A DNA stretch of 6,508 bases from an uncultured Clostridium sp. (GTDB lineage: Bacteria; Bacillota; Clostridia; TANB77; CAG-508). The notes under the pieces are model-generated. The model did not search any database, was not told where the DNA came from, and was given only the letters and a program-made list of their open reading frames with translations. A program made the position numbers and the translations under genes. The number at the start of each line of letters is the position of its first letter. Position 1 is the stretch's first letter. Shown piece by piece: positions 1-6,508 of the stretch. Where the stretch lies: assembly GCA_900555085.1 (NCBI GenBank), contig USJU01000069.1, positions 1-6,508 on the forward strand. Direction: 5' to 3'.

Positions 1-26
1 AAAAATTATGGCGGTCAATGACCGCC
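1..26 (-). terminator. Rho-independent terminator of the glucan synthase gene
   Basis: On the minus strand the transcript reads GGCGGUC, loop AUU, GACCGCC: a perfect 7-bp GC-rich stem (20-26 paired with 10-16). It is followed by AUAA and a U run that reaches the window edge (bases 5-1, possibly longer). The stem starts one base after the TAG stop codon. No U run follows the hairpin in the plus direction, so it acts for the minus strand only. Its place implies that this gene is the last, or the only, gene of its transcript. Confidence 0.85.
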
Positions 27-27
27 G

Positions 28-546
28 CTACATTATTATTTCTATATTATTTATTCCAGAATTTTCTTCCAAAACAATTTCCTTTGTTTCAATTTCTTTT
101 CCATTTAAAATAAATTTTTCAACACCTGTATTTTTACCATTCGGATTTTTTATTTTTATATTATATACACTGTTTCCGTATTTATATTTTATTGAATATT
201 CTTTCCATCCCTTTGGAATACACGGATTAAAAGTTACTGTTTGCTTTTTATTTTCTATATTTCCTTTTATTTTCATTCCTAAAATATATTCTATTCCAGC
301 TTTATACATCCAACTACTTGAACCTGTGTACCAAGTCCAGCCACCTCTACCTGCTAAATTTCCTGCTCCATATATATCTGCTGCAATTACATATGGTTCT
401 ACTTTATATTTTTTTGCTGTTTCTTTTGTTCGTGAATGTTCTATTGGATTTATCATCCTAAAATATTCTGTTGCTTTATCTCCAAAACCTAACATTGCCT
501 CTGCTATTATTGTCCATATTGCTCCGGTGTGTATATTGACCTCCAT
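28..546 (-). CDS. ndvB: Cyclic glucan synthase, C-terminal end of GH94 domain (frame-broken continuation)
   Basis: This is the last piece of the same gene, in a third frame. The nominal ATG (546) lies within the sequence that encodes RENGGQYTH in the previous frame, with no properly spaced ribosome binding site, so it is not a genuine start. True homology begins at residue 8 (GAIWTIIAEAMLGFGDKATEYF), directly following QYTH of the upstream segment. Residues 68-90 (GGWTWYTGSSSWMYKAGIEY) form the conserved GH94 tryptophan-rich motif near the end of the helical barrel. The closing part, PCIPKGWKEYSIKYKYG and the beta strands after it, is the usual C-terminal small beta domain. About 165 residues belong to the protein, matching the normal family end, so the 3' end of the gene is complete. 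It stops at TAG (28-30), one base before the terminator stem. Translated alone it would lack the catalytic Asp and be non-functional. Confidence 0.8.
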   Translation of the reverse strand: MEVNIHTGAIWTIIAEAMLGFGDKATEYFRMINPIEHSRTKETAKKYKVEPYVIAADIYGAGNLAGRGGWTWYTGSSSWMYKAGIEYILGMKIKGNIENKKQTVTFNPCIPKGWKEYSIKYKYGNSVYNIKIKNPNGKNTGVEKFILNGKEIETKEIVLEENSGINNIEIIM

Positions 547-2797
547 TCTCTCTTACTCCCGGCATATATGCTTTTATATATCCTGGTTCTAATTTGCTTT
601 TATCAAATGGTGGATCTAACAATTTTATTATAGAATTTTCTTTATCTATTAAATGATTTTCTAAGCTTTCCATAGATATATATTTTTTGTCATTATCTCC
701 CGCTTCTGAAATTACAGACCAAGCTTGTGCAATATTATCTATTCTGCATTCTTCGTTTTCTATACTTCCAAGAACATTTCCATCGTCCATAAAAGCTCTT
801 TTATACCATCTTCCATCCCAAGCATTTTTGTTTAAGTTTCTTTTTAGGTTCTCTGCTTGCTTTCTGTATTCCTCTGCCTTTTCTTTATCTTCCTTAAAAT
901 CTAGTATTTTTGCAAATCTATTTAATATTAAATATAAGAAAAATCCAAGCCATACACTTTCGCCTTTTCCTTTTGGTCCAACTTCTGAAAATCCATCGTT
1001 CCAATCTCCAGAGCCAATTTTTGGTAAGCCATTTTCTCCAAAATTTAAACTTTTATCTATTGCTTTTATACAGTGGTTATATATGCTTTCTTTATCTTCA
1101 GTTTTTTCATATTTATCATATCTTTCACTTGTGTTTTCATCTAATAATTCTCCCTGCAAGTATGGAACTTCTATATCTAAAATTTCTGTATCTCCTGTTA
1201 CACCTATATATTCTGTGCACATATATGCAAGCCATAATAAATCATCCGAAAATTTAGTTCTAATTCCTCTTTCTGTTTCATCGTGCCACCAATGTTCTAC
1301 ATCTCCCTCAATAAATTGATGAGCTGCATGTTTTATTATCTGATTTTTAATTATTTCTGGCTTAATATTCTTAAAACACAAAGTGTCTTGCAACTGGTCT
1401 CTAAAACCAAAGGCTCCTCCTGATTGATAATAACCTGTTCTTGCATATAATCTACATGCTAAACTTTGATATAAAGCCCATCCATTTAATAATATATTTA
1501 TAGATTCCATTGGTGTTTCAACTTGAATTTTTCCTAAAATATTATTCCATTTATTCTTTACATTTTGCAATTCTGTTTTACAATTACTTATATTTGTATA
1601 TTTATAAACTATATCTTTTATATTAATTTTATTTTCTTCTTCTCCTAGTAAAATTGTAAGTTCTTTTTCTTCATATGCTTTAAGTTCTATTTCTAATTCT
1701 ATAGCTGCACACGAATTACTTCCTAGTCCACTTTCTTTGTCTAATTCTATTTTGTTTATTGCCTCTGGATTTGCAATATTCCCGCTTCCAATAAAGCTTT
1801 TCTTATTTCCTGTAAACGATTTAATTTTTTCACTAACACCAATAAAAGCTATTTCATTTTTAAATTCTTCTGCATATAAATTCTTTAAGAATATAATATT
1901 ACCATCTTTTTCTACATTAATATAGCCATTAGATTTAAGTTCATCTTCCCCTAAAACAGGTTTAATATAATAAATTAATTTTAGTTTTTTAGTTTCTGGC
2001 AAAGTATTTTTTATATTCAGCACATTAATTTTTACACTTTCTTTATTTGGAACAAAAATAGTTAATTTTTGTTCTATTCCTAAACTAAAATGTTCATATT
2101 CAGCATAACCAAATCCATATTTAATATAATATTCGTTATTATCTGGACATGGTCTTGCTCCTAATGACCAATATTTTCCTGTTTGTGTGTCTTTTAAATA
2201 AATTATTTCTGAAGGAATATCTTGTGAAGGATTATTATTCCATGCTGTTATTCTATTCAATCTTGAATTTTTATTCCAAGTATAACCTCCTAAACCTTCT
2301 GTTACAACTGTTCCAAATTTTTCGTTTGCAATTATATGGCTCCAAGTTGTTGGCAAATTGTTTTCTTTATTTACTTTCAATACATACTCTTTGCCATCTT
2401 TAGTAAATGCACCATATTCATTATAGTATTTTAAATTTTCTAAATTATCTATTTGGTCTAGTTTATTTTCTCTTATAGTTTCATTTTCTAATACAATTTT
2501 TTCTGGTTTTTCCTCTGGAATATTTTTTAATAATTTTTTATATTCGTCTTCTAAATCTTTTAGTTGATTTTCTAAACTACCCAAATGGCTATCTAATACA
2601 ACATTTGCTCTAAATTCTAATAAATGTAAATCTTCTTCTGATATTTCATTTGAATTAATTCTAAATATTCCTGCTTTTTGATTTTTCATATATCCATAAG
2701 GACTATTTAATATTATATTTTCTATTTCGTCTTGAACTTCTGAATTATAGCTGTACATCCAGCTTGTAGAAGTGCCGAAGGTTACACTGTCAAACAA
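476..2797 (-). CDS. ndvB: Cyclic glucan synthase, GH94 phosphorylase segment (frame-broken continuation)
   Basis: Continues the upstream segment in the +1 frame and overlaps it by 8 bases. The first possible start is TTG (2797) and the first ATG is at 2758; neither has a Shine-Dalgarno sequence. Family homology begins only at about residue 16 (SYNSEVQDEI), so residues 1-15 are probably insert-encoded. Residues 44-75 finish the linker (GIFRIN, DLHLLEFRANVVLDSHLGSL); a charged, helix-prone stretch follows at 76-125. Then comes the GH94 N-terminal beta-sandwich (TWSHIIANEKFGTVV at 151, GGYTWNKNSRLNRITAWNN at 170, EHFSLGIEQKLTIFV at 235). The (alpha/alpha)6 catalytic domain carries GAFGFRDQLQDT (461), EGDVEHWWH (497), RTKFSDDLLWL (513) and SGDWNDGF (596-603), which holds the Asp expected as general acid in GH94. 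GH94 enzymes cleave glycosidic bonds with phosphate to release alpha-glucose-1-phosphate. Homology ends at GGQYTH (752-757); the last 16 residues are out of frame, ending in TAA. Confidence 0.85.
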   Translation of the reverse strand: MFDSVTFGTSTSWMYSYNSEVQDEIENIILNSPYGYMKNQKAGIFRINSNEISEEDLHLLEFRANVVLDSHLGSLENQLKDLEDEYKKLLKNIPEEKPEKIVLENETIRENKLDQIDNLENLKYYNEYGAFTKDGKEYVLKVNKENNLPTTWSHIIANEKFGTVVTEGLGGYTWNKNSRLNRITAWNNNPSQDIPSEIIYLKDTQTGKYWSLGARPCPDNNEYYIKYGFGYAEYEHFSLGIEQKLTIFVPNKESVKINVLNIKNTLPETKKLKLIYYIKPVLGEDELKSNGYINVEKDGNIIFLKNLYAEEFKNEIAFIGVSEKIKSFTGNKKSFIGSGNIANPEAINKIELDKESGLGSNSCAAIELEIELKAYEEKELTILLGEEENKINIKDIVYKYTNISNCKTELQNVKNKWNNILGKIQVETPMESINILLNGWALYQSLACRLYARTGYYQSGGAFGFRDQLQDTLCFKNIKPEIIKNQIIKHAAHQFIEGDVEHWWHDETERGIRTKFSDDLLWLAYMCTEYIGVTGDTEILDIEVPYLQGELLDENTSERYDKYEKTEDKESIYNHCIKAIDKSLNFGENGLPKIGSGDWNDGFSEVGPKGKGESVWLGFFLYLILNRFAKILDFKEDKEKAEEYRKQAENLKRNLNKNAWDGRWYKRAFMDDGNVLGSIENEECRIDNIAQAWSVISEAGDNDKKYISMESLENHLIDKENSIIKLLDPPFDKSKLEPGYIKAYMPGVRENGGQYTHRSNMDNNSRGNVRFWR
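524..529 (-). other. Frame break 2: probable single extra C in the GH94 QYTH-GAIW motif
   Basis: The coding strand reads CAC CGG AGC, giving His-Arg-Ser, and the frame soon ends at TAA. Dropping one C of CACC (526 or 527) gives CAC GGA GCA ATA TGG, that is QYTH-GAIW, which matches the family motif QYTHAA(V/I)W in both length and residues. The Arg codon CGG made by the extra base was not seen elsewhere in frame in this gene, where Arg is AGA, AGG or CGA. The position of the break is therefore known to within a few bases. Confidence 0.8.
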
Positions 2798-2798
2798 T
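2753..2798 (-). other. Compositionally odd insert of about 46 bases at frame break 1
   Basis: On the coding strand the upstream frame reads ELVILNNNRY and then IV-stop; family homology resumes at SYNSEVQDEI 46 bases after the Tyr codon. In homologues as I remember them, about four residues separate the VILN and SY positions. Deleting these 46 bases (3n+1) restores both the frame and that spacing. A TAC codon stands at each end (2799-2801 and 2753-2755). By count, G+C in a 46-base frame here is close to 46 percent, well above the flanking coding sequence. Exact edges are ambiguous, because any equivalent 46-base register fits, and the insert size depends on the family loop length being constant. 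A one-base insertion within a longer loop is the alternative. Confidence 0.5.
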
Positions 2799-5700
2799 GT
2801 ATCGGTTATTATTTAATATTACTAACTCAAATTCTATATTTTTTATTCTTAAATACTCATATGCCTTTAAAACTTCTTCTAGTACAAAACTATCATTTAA
2901 GTCTTTAATTTTTACTAAAATTATTGGCAAATCGCCAGAAATACCAAACTTCCATAAATCACTTTGAGAATACGTATTATTATTTTTTATATAGTTTTTC
3001 TTTAATTCATTTTGTACAATTAAAAGTGACATTAATTTTTTATAATCTCTTGTATCTGTTCCTTTTATTCCTAAATATCGTATTTCTTCCATAGACTTTA
3101 ATTTTTCTAATTGGAAGTTTTTCTTTATTTTAGCTTGATTTTTATATTCGTTAACGTACTTTTGAGCCTTTTCCTTTGTATCTGAAACTGCGATAATTAA
3201 ATTTAAGTCTACTTCTTCTCCTGGCATTACTTTTAATGTTCTTTTTAATGCAATAATTGGTTCTGTAATTAGTCCCACTATTTTACTAAATGGCTTTGAA
3301 TTTTTTATCATTTCTGGAAGTTGAATATTTCCTCTACCAAAGAACTTTTCCTTATCTAATTCATATTCTATGTCTCCTATTGTTTCATTTTCAGTAAATA
3401 ATGTTGTTGCTAAAAATATTTTTTCCGCATTTTTATCTCTTTGTCTTCTTTCTATTATTATATTTTCATTTTCAAATTCATTTCTTAAAAATAAATCATT
3501 AAATACTGGGTGTGAAATATCTTGTATTTGTGTAGATATAATAGGTTCAAAGCTTCCTGTAACTTCTAAAATTTGTTCTCTGTTTCCTATATTTTTAATT
3601 TTTAAATTTCGTATTTCTATTGGTTCTTCTACATCTACTGTAGTATTTGCTGTTATTTCTATATCTCCATCTTGTCTTACTATTTTTGTGCTGTCTGGTG
3701 AAAATACTGTATTATATTTATCTGGTTTATCTAAAAAACTTGCATAATTTGCCATCCATATTCTATTATCAGATATATTTTTTAAGTAAAAAAACATACC
3801 TTGAGCTTCATCTGCAGTTTGTTTGTATCTATTTATTATAATATTTTTGTATTTACTATATCCCTCGCCCTTTTGGTTTGTAATAATAGAATAATTTTCA
3901 TTTGAAATAACATTATATTCATCCATAGTTTCTATATTAGTAATTATTTCTTCATTATAACTTTCGTAATCTTTATATTTTACTTTTACAGGTTTTACTT
4001 TTTTCTCTTTTGTAATAATCATATCTTCTGGCATTCTTTCTTGTAGTAAAATATCTATTGCTTCTATTTCTGGATTATCGTAAAATCTTTGCTGAAAAAT
4101 ATTGTTATTTATTAAATTATTTATTGAAAGCAATATTAAACTTTGATGATGTGCCATAAATGTTTTTACTGGTTCACTTATTTTTCCTTTTTGCATTCTA
4201 TTTCTTGTAAAATCTACCGCTTCATATAGTCCATATTTTCCTCTTGCTCCATATTCTTCCATTAATTTTAAATTTTTAATGGTTTCTTTTGGTTTGTAAT
4301 TTATAGCTAAAACACTTCCATAGCTTGCTACTACTGCTTCATCTTCTAAACCTCTTTTTAACCCTAGCCATGGTATTCCAAAGGCTTTATATTGGTAGTT
4401 TGCATGCAAGTCTTTTACATTGAAGGCAGATTCCGAAATTCCCCATGGTATTCCTACATTTTTGCTATATATCATTTGACACATAATCATAAACTTGCAA
4501 GATTCATCTAATAAACTTCCCTCATATTGATGAATATTTATTGTTGGCATTAAATATTCAAAAGCCGTTCCAGACCACGAAATAAGACCTTTGTGTTTAT
4601 TTAAATTTGTAAGTGTTCTGCTTAAATTTCTCCAATGTTTTACTGGTACATCTCCTTTACTTATTGCTACTAAACTTGCTTGTCTTGCTTCTGAAGCTAA
4701 CAAATCGTAATACGAATTTGTTAATTTATTTTCTTCAATATTAAACCCAATTGAAAATAGTCCAACTTTATAGTCATAAAGCACTGCAAAGTTTGTTCTT
4801 TCTATTGTTTCATCTATTATATTTATCATTATATTTATTTTGTTTTTATATTTTTCTTCTGCTTCTAAATTAATTAAAAATTGCTTTACTACATATAAAT
4901 AACCAACAAAATTTCCACTGTCTACAGTTGAAACATATCTTGGTATCAGTGGTTGCAAGGTTTGTATGTTATACCAGTTATATAAATGTCCATTCCATTT
5001 TTGCAAAGAATTTATTGTGTTTAGCATTTTTTCTAATAAATTTATTGTATATTCTTTTGTTTCATATTTTAGGTCATAACTAGAAATTACTGCAAGCATT
5101 GCAAGTCCAATATTTGTTGATGATGTTCTATTTACAAATTTTTCTTTTCTTCCAATTTGATAATTATCTGGTGGTAAATAGTTATTTTCTTCTGTTAGCG
5201 AATCTTTAAAATATTGCCAAGTTTCTCTTGCTATATTTTGTATATATTCTTTTTCATCTTTATTTAATTTTTCTATTTGTGCATTGTTTTTTATTTCTTT
5301 ACTTACTTCATACGCAAACCATGGAGATATTGCCCATATAATTCCTGCTGAATAAAAACTCCATAATTCAAGTGTTGTTTTGCTCGTGTATGCTAATATG
5401 AAACCAATAATTGCAAATAAAATATTCACCCACATATTAGTATAATATGAACCTAAACTTACTTTTGAAAATCTTTCTGCTTCCTCAGATGTTGTCCACT
5501 CAAGCATATGCATTTTTGAAAAATGCTTTCTATATATTGTTTTTATTATTGCATTTAAAGAAATATATGCTTTGTTTGGAAAGAAGGAAAATGTTAAATA
5601 TGCTCTTGTTATTATTCCTTTTATTCCAGAAATTTTTGGTGTGAAACTTTTGCTTGTTTCTTGACCTTCTTTTTTAAATACTATTTTGTTTATTAATTCT

Positions 5701-6508
5701 AAAATCATTGGTATTAAAATTGCTATTAAAACCACCATCACAGGTGCACATATTCTTACATTGAATTTTAATTTTATAACTATTGCCAATAATAATGATA
5801 TTACACAAGAAATTTCTAATAAGCTTCTTCTTAGGTTATCTAATATCTTAAATTTTGACAAAAAGTTTAGTGGATTTTTGTGCAATTTTCCGTTTTTGTC
5901 TTTTATATCATTTAATAACCACCCTGTTATTTGCCAGTCTCCTCTAATCCACCTGTGGAGTCTACTTATAAAACTGTTATATTTATATGGGTAGCCATCC
6001 ATAAGCATTATGTCTGTTGCAAGTCCACATCTTAAATAACTTCCTTCTAGTAAATCGTGGCTTAATACTGTGTTTTCTGGAATTTGATTTTCTAACACTT
6101 CTGAAAATACTTTTAAATTATAAATCCCTTTTCCTGTAAAAATTCCTTCATCAAAATTATCTTGGTATACATCTGAAATTGCATTTGTATATAAATCTGT
6201 TCCTCCGCTTCCTGCAAATATTTGTGTAAATAAAGATTTTCTACTTGCTTCTATATTTATTCCTACTTTTGGCTGAATAAGTGCATGACCTTTTATTACT
6301 GCTCCGTTTTTTACTTCTGGTTTATTTAGTATGTGTCCCATTGTTCCTATTAGTTTTTGTGCACTTTCTAGACTTAAATCTGTATCTGCATCTAAGGTTA
6401 TTATATTTTTTATTTCTGGTATTTTTTCTTCTTCAATAGTATTTATTATAAAATCTGCTTTTTTATTTTTTAATAAATATTCATTAAATTGTGTTAATAA
6501 ACCTCTTT
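2790..6508 (-). CDS. ndvB: Cyclic beta-1,2-glucan synthase, GT84 + GH189 segment (5' truncated by window edge)
   Basis: The open frame extends past the first ATG (6341) to the window edge and adds 55 residues that contain the glycosyltransferase DxD, so 6341 is not the start. Of 1238 residues visible, 1-200 are the end of the GT84 domain: DAD at 39-41, SHDLLEG at 149-155 (third Asp) and RLHRW at 182-186, together the D,D,D,(Q/R)xxRW signature of processive glucosyltransferases. Hydrophobic membrane segments follow at about 228-244, 252-272, 358-374 and 381-399. Residues about 415-830 match the glycoamylase-like transglycosylation domain (PF10091/GH189): RTSSTNIGL (460), GHLYNWY (506), YVSTVDSGN (524), GTAFEYLMP (646), GIPWGISESAFN (685) and AHHQSL (785). 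A GH94-like beta-sandwich region covers about 870-1115. The conserved GISGDLPI and ELVILN linker motifs sit just before the frame ends at TGA (2790-2792). The GT domain polymerises glucose from UDP-Glc; GH189 is the ring-closing transglycosylase. Confidence 0.88.
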   Translation of the reverse strand, partial: RGLLTQFNEYLLKNKKADFIINTIEEEKIPEIKNIITLDADTDLSLESAQKLIGTMGHILNKPEVKNGAVIKGHALIQPKVGINIEASRKSLFTQIFAGSGGTDLYTNAISDVYQDNFDEGIFTGKGIYNLKVFSEVLENQIPENTVLSHDLLEGSYLRCGLATDIMLMDGYPYKYNSFISRLHRWIRGDWQITGWLLNDIKDKNGKLHKNPLNFLSKFKILDNLRRSLLEISCVISLLLAIVIKLKFNVRICAPVMVVLIAILIPMILELINKIVFKKEGQETSKSFTPKISGIKGIITRAYLTFSFFPNKAYISLNAIIKTIYRKHFSKMHMLEWTTSEEAERFSKVSLGSYYTNMWVNILFAIIGFILAYTSKTTLELWSFYSAGIIWAISPWFAYEVSKEIKNNAQIEKLNKDEKEYIQNIARETWQYFKDSLTEENNYLPPDNYQIGRKEKFVNRTSSTNIGLAMLAVISSYDLKYETKEYTINLLEKMLNTINSLQKWNGHLYNWYNIQTLQPLIPRYVSTVDSGNFVGYLYVVKQFLINLEAEEKYKNKINIMINIIDETIERTNFAVLYDYKVGLFSIGFNIEENKLTNSYYDLLASEARQASLVAISKGDVPVKHWRNLSRTLTNLNKHKGLISWSGTAFEYLMPTINIHQYEGSLLDESCKFMIMCQMIYSKNVGIPWGISESAFNVKDLHANYQYKAFGIPWLGLKRGLEDEAVVASYGSVLAINYKPKETIKNLKLMEEYGARGKYGLYEAVDFTRNRMQKGKISEPVKTFMAHHQSLILLSINNLINNNIFQQRFYDNPEIEAIDILLQERMPEDMIITKEKKVKPVKVKYKDYESYNEEIITNIETMDEYNVISNENYSIITNQKGEGYSKYKNIIINRYKQTADEAQGMFFYLKNISDNRIWMANYASFLDKPDKYNTVFSPDSTKIVRQDGDIEITANTTVDVEEPIEIRNLKIKNIGNREQILEVTGSFEPIISTQIQDISHPVFNDLFLRNEFENENIIIERRQRDKNAEKIFLATTLFTENETIGDIEYELDKEKFFGRGNIQLPEMIKNSKPFSKIVGLITEPIIALKRTLKVMPGEEVDLNLIIAVSDTKEKAQKYVNEYKNQAKIKKNFQLEKLKSMEEIRYLGIKGTDTRDYKKLMSLLIVQNELKKNYIKNNNTYSQSDLWKFGISGDLPIILVKIKDLNDSFVLEEVLKAYEYLRIKNIEFELVILNNNRYIV

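Larger units (their letters stand above)
28..6508 (-). pseudogene. ndvB: Cyclic beta-1,2-glucan synthase gene, 5'-partial, interrupted by two frame breaks
   Basis: The three consecutive minus-strand open frames are pieces of one gene. Joined across the breaks they give about 2143 residues in family order: GT84 glucosyltransferase, membrane segments, glycoamylase-like GH189 transglycosylase, GH94-like region, GH94 phosphorylase. In characterised homologues (Brucella Cgs, Agrobacterium ChvB, Sinorhizobium NdvB; roughly 2800 residues) this inner-membrane protein polymerises UDP-glucose into beta-1,2-glucan, closes it into rings and trims chain length by phosphorolysis. The frame must skip one base near 2753-2798 and one near 524-529. 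Neither downstream piece has a convincing start or ribosome binding site, so they are continuations and not separate genes. The motifs I can recognise are intact, so any inactivation is recent; sequencing or assembly error would look the same. Calling it a pseudogene is provisional. The family assignment is firm, while the exact glucan linkage is inferred from homology. Confidence 0.6.

Noticed and set aside
544..546. ATG at 546 as a start for an independent C-terminal protein
   Set aside because: It falls inside codons for the conserved RENGGQYTH motif of the previous frame; the purine-rich bases before it are too close to act as a ribosome binding site.
8..592. Plus-strand open frame of 194 codons at the left edge
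   Set aside because: It is antisense to the GH94 C-terminus, its ATG lies in the terminator hairpin, and its Phe/Ile/Ser-rich translation is what an A-rich coding strand gives when read backwards.
687..1319. Plus-strand open frame of 210 codons, Ser/Leu/Phe-rich, resembling a membrane protein
   Set aside because: It lies wholly antisense to the catalytic GH94 region with conserved motifs on the other strand; the apparent hydrophobicity is a composition artefact.
2753..2798. Insertion sequence or group II intron at break 1
   Set aside because: The stretch is only about 46 bases, with no transposase, no terminal inverted repeats and no intron-like structure; at most it is a scar.
3370..5994. 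Several shorter plus-strand open frames with hydrophobic translations
   Set aside because: All are antisense to well-conserved GH189 and GH94-like coding sequence, and none shows a ribosome binding site or recognisable domain.
6339..6341. ATG at 6341 as the start of the long segment
   Set aside because: The frame stays open to the window edge, and the 55 upstream residues include the conserved ITLDADT glycosyltransferase motif, so this Met is internal.

Overview
The window is AT-rich, and every gene-like signal lies on the minus strand. It holds one very large gene whose 5' end runs off the right edge (base 6508) and whose 3' end and terminator sit at the left edge. Proteins rich in Lys, Asn and Ile, together with Arg written mostly as AGA, suggest a low-GC Gram-positive of the Clostridia type. 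This is inferred from composition only; the genus cannot be told.

Read from right to left, the translation matches the architecture of cyclic beta-1,2-glucan synthase (NdvB/ChvB/Cgs). The order is: the C-terminal part of a membrane GT84 glucosyltransferase domain (6508 to about 5900); four membrane segments (about 5820 to 5310); a glycoamylase-like transglycosylase domain of the GH189/PF10091 type (about 5260 to 4020); a first GH94-like beta-sandwich region (about 3900 to 3160) and a linker; then the GH94 phosphorylase module (about 2430 to 31). A compact Rho-independent terminator directly follows the stop codon. Roughly 700 N-terminal residues expected for the family lie outside the window.

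The gene is not one open frame. It is split into three segments by two breaks, and both need one extra base skipped (+1) to restore the frame. Break 1 (about 2753-2798) lies in the linker before the GH94 module, in a short stretch that is clearly richer in G and C than its surroundings and looks like an insertion of about 46 bases. Break 2 (about 524-529) lies inside the conserved GGQYTH..IW motif of the phosphorylase and looks like a single extra C. Apart from these two points the protein is collinear with the family, and the motifs recognised in the glucosyltransferase and phosphorylase are present.

The likeliest reading is a recently broken gene or sequence/assembly errors. Recoding is possible but less likely. 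If the breaks are real and not recoded, the product would keep the synthase and transglycosylase halves and lose the phosphorylase module that sets chain length in the characterised homologues. No RNA gene, CRISPR array, insertion sequence or second operon is visible, and no gene-free stretch exceeds 300 bases.
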